A stretch of DNA of 64,000 nt from Plantimonas leprariae (GTDB lineage: Bacteria; Pseudomonadota; Alphaproteobacteria; Rhizobiales; Rhizobiaceae). The notes under the pieces were generated by a model. It was not told where the DNA came from, searched no databases, and was given only the letters and a program-made list of their open reading frames with translations. Position 1 is the first letter of the stretch. Each line of letters begins with the position of its first letter. Positions 43,925 through 52,333 of this stretch are shown here, piece after piece. The position numbers and the translations under genes are program-made. The stretch spans positions 124,001-188,000 of the forward strand of contig NZ_VZDO01000003.1 of NCBI RefSeq assembly GCF_008802405.1. The letters are read 5' to 3'.

Positions 43925-44458
43925 TTGGAGCTTCGCGCCATCGCCCGCCTGCTGCCGGAAGCCGTCCAGGCCGGGATCACGCCCGGCAGCGTGCTCGAAA
44001 CGATCCTCGCCGTGATCCAGTCGCATCTGAGGCCGGCGGAGGCGGTCATCGCCGATCTCGACCGCTGGTTCGATCCGCGCCGGGCGCCGGAGCCTTTCGT
44101 GCGGATGCTCGCCGGCTGGCTGGGGCTCGACCCGATCCTCGCCGGGGACGAGGAGGCGGGCTCGACGCGCGCGGCGACGATCGACACGGGGGCGCTCCGC
44201 GAACTCGTCGCCGCCGCCGCGGGCTTCGCGCGGGCCCGTGGCACGGTCGAGACGATGATCGGCCTCCTCGAAACCGCGACCGCGACACGGGGCTTCCGGA
44301 TCGTCGAGAACCCTCCCGATGCCGCCGGCCGGGCACGGCCCTTCCACATCCGCATCGAGGTGCCGAAGGCCGCGGACCGGCACCGCGCGCTCGTCGAGCG
44401 GATCGTCTCGGTCGCCAAGCCCGCCTTCGTCACCGCCGAAATCGGCCCCGCCCCATAG
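43925..44458 (+). CDS. Tail protein gpI-like (baseplate wedge)
   Basis: A 177-residue protein starting with TTG at 43925 after a strong GGAGGAG. LLPEAVQAGITPGSVLETIL, DRWFDPRRAPEPFVRMLAGW and the C-terminal HRALVERIVSVAKPAFVTAE match tail protein I/Afp12-like wedge proteins that partner baseplate J. It is the last clear injection-system gene. Confidence 0.85.
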   Translation: MELRAIARLLPEAVQAGITPGSVLETILAVIQSHLRPAEAVIADLDRWFDPRRAPEPFVRMLAGWLGLDPILAGDEEAGSTRAATIDTGALRELVAAAAGFARARGTVETMIGLLETATATRGFRIVENPPDAAGRARPFHIRIEVPKAADRHRALVERIVSVAKPAFVTAEIGPAP

Positions 44459-44507
44459 GATTCGCTCGCGAGACCTTGTCCATGAGACCTGCCGGAGACA
44501 TGCGATC

Positions 44508-45554
44508 ATGATCGGCTACGCACCCGACCGCCGGAACGCCTGGACCGTGGGCGTCGCGGCGAGCTTCGCCCTGTTCTTCGGGTTCCTCGTCGTCATGGCG
44601 ATGTTCCACAGGTCCGCGACGGTCTACGGGACGGAGATCGTCGACCTTGCCGCGGTCCACGGCGACCAGTGCGAGCGGCCGGCCAGCCAGGGTTGGCTCG
44701 CCGAGGCGCAGAACACGCTCTCCAATGTCGCGTATGCGCTGGCGGGTGCGTTGATCCTGCTGCGCGGCCGCTCCTGGGCGGCGATGCTGCTCGGCGGCAA
44801 TCTCGCGATCCTTGCCATCATGAGCGGGCTCTACCACGCGACGCTCGCCTACGACCTGCAGATTCTCGACATCATCTGGGTCTACGCCGCGCTGCTCTCG
44901 CTCTCCGTCTATGCCGCCTTCGTGCAGACGCGGACGCCGTCCTTCATCTGGCTGCCCTGGTGGACGTGGCTCGCCTTCGGGCTCGTCTGGATCGCGACGG
45001 CGATCGCCGTCATGCTCGCCGGATACGGATTCCTCTCGGTCACCGGCATGGCGCTGCTCACCGCCTTCATGGCGGTCGCGACGCTCCTGGCCTTCGTCTC
45101 CAGGGATTTCGACTGGCTCGGCTGGGTGGTCGGCGGGCTTCTCGCCGTCGCCATCCCGTTCTTCGGCTACATGATACGAAAGCCGCTCAAGTGGGACTCC
45201 GACGCGGTCTTCGCGATCCTCGCCGTGCTCCTCGTCCTGCAGATGCTCATGGTGTTCGTGGCCAACCGGCCGCTCGGCGGCAAGCTCGTCTGGGAACTCC
45301 TCATCATCGGCGGGGCGCTGGGCCTCGGGCTGCTTTTCCGGCTTTCGGACGGCTACGCCAAGGGTGGCGGCTCGGTCGCCGAGAAGTGGATGTGCGCGCC
45401 CGACTCCCCCTTCCAGCCGCATGCCTGGTGGCATGTCCTCAGCGCCGCGGCGCTGCTTCTGAGCTACGATCTCCTCGCGCAGGTGAACCGCCGCAACCGG
45501 GCGAGCGGCGACCTGCCGGCGGTGCTGGCCGACCCCGAACCCGAGAAAGCCTGA
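44508..45554 (+). CDS. Alkaline-ceramidase-like (CREST superfamily) membrane protein
   Basis: A 348-residue protein with about eight to nine transmembrane segments. Motifs typical of CREST hydrolases are present: the CE pair in DQCERPASQGWLAEAQNTLSN, the serine/histidine motif MSGLYHATL, and HAWWHVLSA near the C-terminus, which together provide the zinc ligands in alkaline ceramidases. Action on a lipid amide in the membrane is plausible. It starts 50 bp after the last baseplate gene on the same strand, so it may be part of the locus. No injection-system family is known to me for it. Confidence 0.75.
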   Translation: MIGYAPDRRNAWTVGVAASFALFFGFLVVMAMFHRSATVYGTEIVDLAAVHGDQCERPASQGWLAEAQNTLSNVAYALAGALILLRGRSWAAMLLGGNLAILAIMSGLYHATLAYDLQILDIIWVYAALLSLSVYAAFVQTRTPSFIWLPWWTWLAFGLVWIATAIAVMLAGYGFLSVTGMALLTAFMAVATLLAFVSRDFDWLGWVVGGLLAVAIPFFGYMIRKPLKWDSDAVFAILAVLLVLQMLMVFVANRPLGGKLVWELLIIGGALGLGLLFRLSDGYAKGGGSVAEKWMCAPDSPFQPHAWWHVLSAAALLLSYDLLAQVNRRNRASGDLPAVLADPEPEKA

Positions 45555-45564
45555 AGAGGCGCCG

Positions 45565-47256
45565 ATGCCGAGCTTCGAATTCGCCGACTGCCCGACCCGC
45601 CTGCAGCTGACGGCGACGCCCGCCGGCGACGCGCAGGAGGGCAAACTCGCCTGCTCGGTGAGGAGCATCGTGCCCCGCAAGGTCGCCGGACGCGTCACGG
45701 TCGAGCCGGAGGGCGACGCGAAGCCGGACTGGTTCCGGATCGCCGGCGCGCCCTCGACGAACCCGCGCGAGATCGAGCTCACCTTCGAGCCGAATGCCGC
45801 GCTCAGCTTCGAGATCGAGGCGAGGGTTCCGGCCGGCACGCCGCCGCAGGCGGGGAGTTTCCGGCTCGAGGTCATCTCCGAGAAGGACACCGACACGGAC
45901 TTCGTCCGCGGTCCGGCGGTGAGCTTCGAGATACAGCCCTGGAGCGAGAAGCCGAAGCCCGCGCCGAGGGCGCCGTGGCGGGCCCTGGCGGTCATCGCCG
46001 CCGTGGTGGTCGCGATGATCGGCGGCATCGGCTGGGCGCTTCTTCCGTCGTCGCCCGGCAGCCCCACCGAATTCGTCGGCATGGAGGCGACGAAGGCCCT
46101 CGAAGCGGCCAGGGCAGCGATGTTTTCGAACCCCGCCGCCGTCGCGGGTCCGGCGGCAGGAGCGAAGCCCGGCACGGTGACGTCGGTCGCCCTCGCCGGC
46201 AACGGCGACCTGACGCTCTACGTCGAGCCCGGCACCCGCATCGTCTCGACGCCGGCCGCGGTGTCGGCCGCGCCGGGCGAGATCGATCTCTTCGCGGTCG
46301 GGGCCGACCGGCAGATCTATCGCAAGCATTACGACGGGACGGCCTGGGCGCCGGCCTACGACTGGGAGGCGCTCGGCGGCTGGGCGATCAGCCCGGTGGC
46401 CGCAACCGCCGCGAACGGCACGATCGACGTCGTGGCGATCGGGCACGACAAGGCGGTCTACCACCGGTTCTTCCGGGCCGCCGGCGAAGCGTCCGCCACG
46501 TGGATGCGGATCGCCGGCACCGCGGTCCGACAGCCCTCGCTCGTGCGGCGCGGCGACGAGCTGAACCTCGTCGTCATCGGCACCGATGCCGCCATGTACC
46601 GCAAGGCCGGACAGACGGATCTGCCGCCGGGGGGCGACTGGGCGGCCCTCAGCGGCAAGTTCACGAGCCCGCCGGCCACGGTGAGCTGGGGGCCGTCGCG
46701 GATCGACATGTTCGGTCTCGGCTTCGATTCCAGCCTCTACATCCGTTACATCGACGGCGCTGCGGACGCCGGCGGCTGGACGAGTCTCGGCGGCGTCTTC
46801 TCCTCGCCGGTGACGGTGGCGAGTTCGGGGCTGGGCCGACTGGACTTGGCCGGGATCGGCATGGACGGCGCCGCCTATTTCAAGCGCTACGACGGCAGCA
46901 ACTGGGTGCCGAATCTCACCGACTGGACCCGGCTCGGCGGCGAATTCGTCGATCAGCCCGTGCTCGTCTCGCGCGCGCCCGGCAAGCTCGATCTCTTCGG
47001 CGTGGGGACCAACGGGCAGATGGTTCGCAAGAGCGGCGACGAGAGCGGCGCCTGGTCCCCTTCCGGAACCGACTGGCAGGTACTCGGCGGCAGCTTCGTC
47101 GGCATTCCCGCCGCCGTCGCCTCCGGACCGGACCGGGTCGACGTGTTCGGACTTTCGGCCGACGGCACCGTCTACCAGAAGACGATTTCCGGAGGCGCCA
47201 TGACGCCGGACGGGGACGGCTGGTCCCGGATCGACGGACTTTCGACCGAGCGTTGA
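45565..47256 (+). CDS. Membrane-anchored seven-bladed lectin-like propeller protein
   Basis: A 563-residue protein. Residues 1-125 form a beta-sandwich-like domain shared with the next gene (MPSFEFADCPTRLQL). A single transmembrane helix at about 138-155 (ALAVIAAVVVAMIGGIGWAL) is next. Residues about 230-560 contain seven blades of a DUF346/PLL-type propeller, each with a strand like GEIDLFAVGADRQIYRKHYD and ending W-x-xLGG. PLL lectins of Photorhabdus bind fucosylated glycans. No signal peptide; the propeller should face outside. A short linker resembles a degenerate PASTA repeat. Confidence 0.75.
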   Translation: MPSFEFADCPTRLQLTATPAGDAQEGKLACSVRSIVPRKVAGRVTVEPEGDAKPDWFRIAGAPSTNPREIELTFEPNAALSFEIEARVPAGTPPQAGSFRLEVISEKDTDTDFVRGPAVSFEIQPWSEKPKPAPRAPWRALAVIAAVVVAMIGGIGWALLPSSPGSPTEFVGMEATKALEAARAAMFSNPAAVAGPAAGAKPGTVTSVALAGNGDLTLYVEPGTRIVSTPAAVSAAPGEIDLFAVGADRQIYRKHYDGTAWAPAYDWEALGGWAISPVAATAANGTIDVVAIGHDKAVYHRFFRAAGEASATWMRIAGTAVRQPSLVRRGDELNLVVIGTDAAMYRKAGQTDLPPGGDWAALSGKFTSPPATVSWGPSRIDMFGLGFDSSLYIRYIDGAADAGGWTSLGGVFSSPVTVASSGLGRLDLAGIGMDGAAYFKRYDGSNWVPNLTDWTRLGGEFVDQPVLVSRAPGKLDLFGVGTNGQMVRKSGDESGAWSPSGTDWQVLGGSFVGIPAAVASGPDRVDVFGLSADGTVYQKTISGGAMTPDGDGWSRIDGLSTER

Positions 47257-47273
47257 ACTAGGGAGGACGCGCC

Positions 47274-48284
47274 ATGCCGACATTCGAATTCGCCGACTGC
47301 CCGACCCGGCTCGACCTGCCCCAGGCGTCGACCGGCGAACAGACCGGCTCCGTCACCTGTACGGTGCGCAACACGCAAGGGGGGCGGCAGGCGGGACGGA
47401 TCAGGGTGAAGCCGGAAGGCGAGGCGAAACCGGAATGGTTTTCGATCGCCGGTGCGCCCCCCACTTCGCCGCTCGAACTCGAACAGGAGTTCGCGGCCGG
47501 AAGCGCGGCGAGCGTCACCGTCCACCTTCGGGTGCCGGCCGGGGCGCCCGCCGGGCCGCAGACCTTCAAGCTGCTGGTGCTTTCCGAGCAGCAGCCGGAC
47601 ACGGACTTCGCGGTCGGGCCGTCGATCGGCTTCACGGTCGCCGCACCCGCTGTCCCCCCTCCCAAGCCGAAGGTGCCGCGCTGGATCTTCGCGGTGCTCG
47701 CCGTCGTGGTGCTGGCGATGATCGGGGGCGCCGCCGCCCTCTTCTGGCCGAAGGGCGCGCTCGATCCGCAGCTCGTGGCCGGCCACAGCCTCGCCGATGC
47801 GCAGAAGATCGCAGCCGAAAATGGCTATCCCGACATCGGCAGCCGGCCCGGGGACCCGGCCGGCTACGATCCCGGCACGGTGACGGGGGTGGCCGACGAC
47901 CCGGACGGCAAGCCGGTGCTGCTGACCGATCCGGGCGTGACGATACCGGCCGGGCTCCGCGGCCAGAACGTCGTGGCGGTCGCGCAGCAGCTCGCCGATA
48001 TCGGCCTCAGGGTGTCGCCGGGCGAGGCGCACGAAGCCGGGCTCGACAACAACGTGATCGCCTCGGTGGCGCCGCCCGAAGGCACCGTCGTGAAGCTCGG
48101 CGAAACGGTGCAGGTCGCCGTCAACCAGAAGCCGGCCGCGAGTGGCGGTGGCGGCGGCGTGGTGGTCGGTCCGGTCGTCAACATCTGCAAGACCAATCCG
48201 CAGATCTGCAATCTCCCGATCCGGCAGCAATTCCTGCGGCGCATCGAGCGCAGCACCGCGACGATGAAGCAGCTCGGGCAATGA
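47274..48284 (+). CDS. Membrane-anchored PASTA-type protein
   Basis: A 336-residue paralogue of the preceding protein over the first 125 residues (MPTFEFADCPTRLDL, KPEWFSIAGAPPTSPLELEQ, DTDFAVGPSIGFTV). It has one transmembrane helix at about 140-160 (WIFAVLAVVVLAMIGGAAAL) and extracytoplasmic PASTA-like repeats, of which VPAGLRGQNVVAVAQQLADI-type sequence and APPEGTVVKLGETVQVAVN are clear. PASTA domains bind peptidoglycan or muropeptides. The gene begins 17 bp after the lectin-like gene, so they are co-transcribed. Confidence 0.75.
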   Translation: MPTFEFADCPTRLDLPQASTGEQTGSVTCTVRNTQGGRQAGRIRVKPEGEAKPEWFSIAGAPPTSPLELEQEFAAGSAASVTVHLRVPAGAPAGPQTFKLLVLSEQQPDTDFAVGPSIGFTVAAPAVPPPKPKVPRWIFAVLAVVVLAMIGGAAALFWPKGALDPQLVAGHSLADAQKIAAENGYPDIGSRPGDPAGYDPGTVTGVADDPDGKPVLLTDPGVTIPAGLRGQNVVAVAQQLADIGLRVSPGEAHEAGLDNNVIASVAPPEGTVVKLGETVQVAVNQKPAASGGGGGVVVGPVVNICKTNPQICNLPIRQQFLRRIERSTATMKQLGQ

Positions 48285-48345
48285 AGCCGGTCGCGACGCC
48301 CGCCGTCGCGGGAGCGCACCCCCGGCACGGGCGGCGGGAGCGGCG

Positions 48346-48807
48346 ATGCGCTGGTTGATCGTCGCGCTTCTCCTGGTCGGCTTCGTTTTCGTCGGCGTCC
48401 TCGTGTTCTGGCCGCAGCAGCCGGCGAGCGGAACCCCGCCCGCGGGCTATTCGCCGGAGATGCCGGCCTGGCTTGCCGCCATTCTGCCCGACCCGCCGGC
48501 CGCCCGGCCGCGCGCCGCGCCGCCGACGACGCTCGCCGCCGGGCGGCAGTGGAGCGGCCGCTTCTTCGCCGCAGACGGCAAGCTCGGCACCGCCCGCTTC
48601 CGCCTCATCGCCGGCGCCGAGCTGAAGGTCGTCGCCCGGGCGCCGGGCGAGGACGAGCAGGTGCTCTGCGTGACCGCCACAGGGATCGCGCCCGGCTGCG
48701 AGCATGCTGGCCGGAACGGGCGCGGCAGCATTACGGTCGGCAGGCGCGACGCCGACGTGATCCTGGAGGCGACGCAGGGCGACGTCGCCTTCAGCATCAA
48801 CGACTAA
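48346..48807 (+). CDS. Hypothetical exported protein
   Basis: A 153-residue protein with an N-terminal hydrophobic helix (LIVALLLVGFVFVGVLVFW) that is a signal or anchor, a Pro-rich linker, and an 80-residue beta-rich domain with two Cys (LCVTATGIAPGCEHAGRNGR) likely forming a disulfide. No family recognised. It follows the PASTA gene by 61 bp on the same strand. Confidence 0.55.
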   Translation: MRWLIVALLLVGFVFVGVLVFWPQQPASGTPPAGYSPEMPAWLAAILPDPPAARPRAAPPTTLAAGRQWSGRFFAADGKLGTARFRLIAGAELKVVARAPGEDEQVLCVTATGIAPGCEHAGRNGRGSITVGRRDADVILEATQGDVAFSIND

Positions 48808-48822
48808 GGCGCCCCGCCGGCT

Positions 48823-49509
48823 TCAGACGGCGCTGCGCACGGCCCGCACGATCGCCGGCAGCGAGCCGATGAGGAAGATCAGCGTCCAGACGATGACGAC
48901 GATCAGCGTGACCAGGCCGCCGATCGCATCCGTGATGCTGACGAGGAAGCCGGGCGGGATCGACTGCAGCAGGCCGAGGACGAAGGTCAAGCCGAGCGAG
49001 CAGACAGCGAGCAGCACGAGCCCCTTGTTCTTGAGGAGCGCGAAGCTCGCGCCGAGCAGGAGGCCGAGGCCGACGAGCTTCATCGTCATCGCGAAGCCGA
49101 GGATCGCCTTGGCGGTGCCGGTGTCGAAATCGCCCCAGAGGGCGAAATAGGCGATCGTGCCGAAGGGCACCGCCAGCAGGAGGCTCACCATCAGCATGAG
49201 GAGCGTGAAGGCGGCGAAGGCGAGCAGGATCGACGCCAGAAGCGCGAAGATCGACAGGACGAGCGTCGCGATCCCCTGCACCCGCGCGAAGACCGCCCGG
49301 ATGCCGGGGAAATAGTCGACCGCAAGGAAGATCAGCGTATAGACGAAGACGAGATCGAGGCAGGCGAGCGCCGCGATGCCGATGCCGGGCGCGTCCGCAT
49401 CGCCGTGCGATGGCCTCAGCATGAGGAGCGGGGACGAGAACTCGGCCGCGATCGCGGCCAGGAAGGCGACGATGCCGAGAAGGGTGAAGATCATCGGTCT
49501 CAGCGGCAT
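48823..49509 (-). CDS. Polytopic membrane protein
   Basis: A 228-residue, very hydrophobic protein with six to seven transmembrane segments (for example IALVLSIFALLASILLAFAA-like and KGLVLLAVCSLGLTFVLGLL). There are no catalytic-looking residues. It converges on the preceding gene and is followed upstream by the crystallin-like gene on the same strand. Function unknown. Confidence 0.6.
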   Translation of the reverse strand: MPLRPMIFTLLGIVAFLAAIAAEFSSPLLMLRPSHGDADAPGIGIAALACLDLVFVYTLIFLAVDYFPGIRAVFARVQGIATLVLSIFALLASILLAFAAFTLLMLMVSLLLAVPFGTIAYFALWGDFDTGTAKAILGFAMTMKLVGLGLLLGASFALLKNKGLVLLAVCSLGLTFVLGLLQSIPPGFLVSITDAIGGLVTLIVVIVWTLIFLIGSLPAIVRAVRSAV

Positions 49510-49530
49510 GTCGTCCCCTCGGCCGCGACG

Positions 49531-50220
49531 CTACCGCCGGCACGCGAGGCGTGCAGCAGCGCGCCCGTTGTCCGCATGGGCCTGGTCGCGCGAAGGCGGC
49601 GGCACGCAGACAGTGTCCCCATCGAACGCTTCCCGCCAAACGAAACCTGATTTGCAGTAGTCATCGAAGTTGCCGTTGACCCACCGCTCCACCTTGCGCC
49701 GGTTTTCCTCGGCGGTCTGGTCGCGGATCTGCGGGGTGACGCAGACATGGTCGGTCGGAGAAGCTTCCCGCCAGACGAAACCCTGCTCGCAGGTGTCCCG
49801 GCCGCTGGAACAGTTGTTGACGGCCGAGCTTTCGCCATCGCAGCGGATGCGCAAGGAGGAGATGCGATCGTTCCAGTCGTCGCCGACATACTGGCTTTGA
49901 TAGCCGTTCGCGAACACCTTCATCGCGCCTTGAAAGTCCCGATGCTCCCAGGCTTCGACCCGGCAACGGTTGGCGCAAGCGATGGAACTGATTTCATCGT
50001 TCCAACTGTCGCCGACATACCTGATCTGTCGACCCAGGTGGATGCTGCCCCGGTCGCCAGCGAAATCCTGGTCTTCGTAGAAATCGCAGGTCTCCGGGGC
50101 GACGGCGGGACCGCCCGACGTACCGATCTCGTCTTCGGCACGAACCGGCCGCGCGTCCATGAGGGCTATCGCCGCGGAAATGATCATGAGCGGAATACCG
50201 AAGCGAATACCATGCGGCAT
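49531..50220 (-). CDS. Secreted beta/gamma-crystallin-like protein
   Basis: A 229-residue protein. The start at 50220 is chosen because it opens a signal peptide (MPHGIRFGIPLMIISAAIAL ending near ARPVRA). Two crystallin-type motifs follow: CDFYEDQDFAGDRGSIHLGR...WNDEISSI and VEAWEHRDFQGAMKVFANGY...WNDRISSL, the N/DxxSS calcium pattern. The C-terminal half has two copies of a Cys motif, C-x-(2,3)-GFVWREA...D-x-VCVxPxxRDQ. It is divergent from nothing close by and lies upstream of the membrane-protein gene. An extracellular stabilising or protease-inhibitor-like (I36) role is possible. Confidence 0.7.
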   Translation of the reverse strand: MPHGIRFGIPLMIISAAIALMDARPVRAEDEIGTSGGPAVAPETCDFYEDQDFAGDRGSIHLGRQIRYVGDSWNDEISSIACANRCRVEAWEHRDFQGAMKVFANGYQSQYVGDDWNDRISSLRIRCDGESSAVNNCSSGRDTCEQGFVWREASPTDHVCVTPQIRDQTAEENRRKVERWVNGNFDDYCKSGFVWREAFDGDTVCVPPPSRDQAHADNGRAAARLACRR

Positions 50221-50401
50221 GTTCGTTTCCCCTGAATGACCCACCGCTCGTCGAAAGCGGCATTCCTTGCGAATGTTACTTACGGTACCCCGGGCATGAG
50301 AGAGTCGCTTCGGCAGGTTACGCCTGATTCCGACTTCGCGGAAGACCGGCGGTCCTTCGCCGCTCAAGAACGTTTTCTACGCCGGGCACGACTTCGGCAA
50401 T

Positions 50402-51952
50402 TTACGGGACGATCCGATATTCGAGCCTCGCGGTCGCGCGATCCGTCGGCTCGACGCTCACGAGGTCGAAATCGCGCGTGCTCCGCTCACGCTCGGTCAG
50501 TTCGTCGACGAGCGCGGCGAGTTGATCGCTCCCGATCGTCGCGCCGTCGCTGTAGCGTTTCAGGAGATCGTCCGCCTTCACCCGGTCCGGCAGCACCATC
50601 GCGATCAGCCAGTTTCGGCCGGTCGGGGGCGTGACCTTGAAGCGATAGCCCTGATCGCGCATCGCGGGCGAGGGGATCGTGAGCGTTTCTCCCGCCTCGA
50701 TACGGGCGGAGGACGCGCCGCCAGGCGCGCTCATCACCTTCGAGGGGTAGATCTGATAGGCCCTGCCGTCGCTGTCCTGGTTGAACAGGGTGAGCGAACC
50801 GGACACCGACGAGACGACCGTCATCTCGATGGAACTGCCGAGCCTGACGACCGGGCCCTGCACGATGTCCACGTCCAGCTGCGCGAGTTCGCCGGGCCTC
50901 GCCGCGGTGCCGGCTCCGGCGATCAGGGTCCCCGTCGCCGCGACCGTCGCGCGCAACGGCTTCGGCGGGTCGACGGCTGCCGGATCGACGAAGCGCGCAT
51001 CGGGAACGTTTCGAGCGATCCAGGACTGAAAGTTGGCGACCGATGCGTAGACGCCCGGGTAGCCCTTTCGCCCGCAGCCGGTCCCCCAGCTGACCACGCC
51101 GACCTGAACCGGAGCGCTGTTCCCCGGCACCCGCATGAACAACGGTCCCCCGCTATCGCCCTGGCAGGCATCGCGCCCGCCCTCGTCCGCGCCGGCGCAG
51201 AAGCTCGCGTCGCCGATCCGGTTCGATCCGTAGACCGCGGCACATGTCTCCGTGGAAACGATCGGAACGTCGGCCTGCAGCAGATCGCGGGAGCTCTCGC
51301 CGCCTTCCGAGGTCAGACCGTACCCGACCACCGTCGCGGCTCTCGGCGGCACGACGAGCGAAGGGAACGCGCTCCGGCCGAGCAGCAGCTGACGCGGCGC
51401 GCTCGCCGGCGAGCCGAGGTGCAGGAGGGCCAGATCGTTGAGCATCGTCTCGGCGACATAAGCTTCGTGGGGGAGGATCCGGTCGACGGCGATGTCCTTG
51501 CCGCCCTTGCCGAGATCCCGCGTACCCTCCCGCACGAAGAAGGCGACGGAGCCGTCCTCTCGGGCGAGCTTTTGCATCGCAGCCGCGCAATGGGCGGCCG
51601 TCAGCACCCAACGCTTGTCGATCAGCGTCCCGCCGCAGAAGTTCCGGGTCTCGTATCGTCCGCCCGTCCGGAAGATGGCGACCATGCTTCTCCATTGACC
51701 GGGCTTCGCACGCCGCCCGCCCATGACGCGGGTATCGGCGAAACTGCGGGACCGAACGATGTCGTCGATCGTGGGGGCGTGATCGGGCCGCGGCGCCAGC
51801 AGGTCGCCGCCGGACGATCGATCGGCACCCTGCGCGCAAACGGCACCGGTCGAAAGCGATGCGATAGTGCAGAGCGCCGCCGATGCCGCCCGACCGCGCC
51901 ACGCCGACTGCCGCCTTGCCGCGGATCGGGACGATGATCGATCGCATGTCAT
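50402..51952 (-). CDS. Secreted trypsin-like serine protease with C-terminal DUF4384-like domain
   Basis: A 516-residue protein. The start at 51952 gives an Arg-rich signal peptide ending near CAQGA, preceded by GGAGA; an upstream ATG (52057) has no such context. The S1 triad is complete: His121 in TAAHC, Asp173 in LNDLALL, Ser267 in CQGDSGGPL. Residues about 365-480 (IEMTVVSSVSGSLTLFNQDS, YQIYPSKVMSAPGG, WLIAMVLPD) form a DUF4384-like sandwich also found in the caspase at 53305 and the protease at 58215. The last about 35 residues form a helical tail. Likely periplasmic or secreted. Confidence 0.88.
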   Translation of the reverse strand: MTCDRSSSRSAARRQSAWRGRAASAALCTIASLSTGAVCAQGADRSSGGDLLAPRPDHAPTIDDIVRSRSFADTRVMGGRRAKPGQWRSMVAIFRTGGRYETRNFCGGTLIDKRWVLTAAHCAAAMQKLAREDGSVAFFVREGTRDLGKGGKDIAVDRILPHEAYVAETMLNDLALLHLGSPASAPRQLLLGRSAFPSLVVPPRAATVVGYGLTSEGGESSRDLLQADVPIVSTETCAAVYGSNRIGDASFCAGADEGGRDACQGDSGGPLFMRVPGNSAPVQVGVVSWGTGCGRKGYPGVYASVANFQSWIARNVPDARFVDPAAVDPPKPLRATVAATGTLIAGAGTAARPGELAQLDVDIVQGPVVRLGSSIEMTVVSSVSGSLTLFNQDSDGRAYQIYPSKVMSAPGGASSARIEAGETLTIPSPAMRDQGYRFKVTPPTGRNWLIAMVLPDRVKADDLLKRYSDGATIGSDQLAALVDELTERERSTRDFDLVSVEPTDRATARLEYRIVP

Positions 51953-52333
51953 CGGAAAGTCTCCGGCAAACGGATGGGCACGACACGATCGCACGACGCG
52001 AGCGGAGGCGGTTCCGCGAGGCGTTTCGCCGAGCACGAAAAACGAGACGCGCGACAACGGTAGCGAAAGGCGACCAGAATCTTCGCTTCCGGAACGCTAC
52101 CTCTCCCTCCCTGCCGTATATTTCGCCGGAAACATCGTCGACTTCACTTTTCGGCGAAACGACGACCATGATCTTGAAGTCGAATTTCGACAACGCCGAA
52201 GACAATGGACGAGGGCGATTTCGTCTGCCAACCTGACTCGACGCGGAGCGGCAATCGGCTTCCGCCTTTTCTTCGTTCGACGCAATTCTTGCCGGCATCC
52301 CGATAGCAGGTTCGACTGTTCGGAGGGAAAGCG
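51953..52333. other. Divergent promoter region
   Basis: These 381 bp separate the protease gene (minus) from the OmpA-type gene (plus). Both promoters must lie here. No gene or clear operator is visible. Confidence 0.4.

Noticed and set aside
41314-44433. 1039-codon minus-strand frame opposite the baseplate genes
   Set aside because: Antisense of clear gp25, J and I genes; no family signal.
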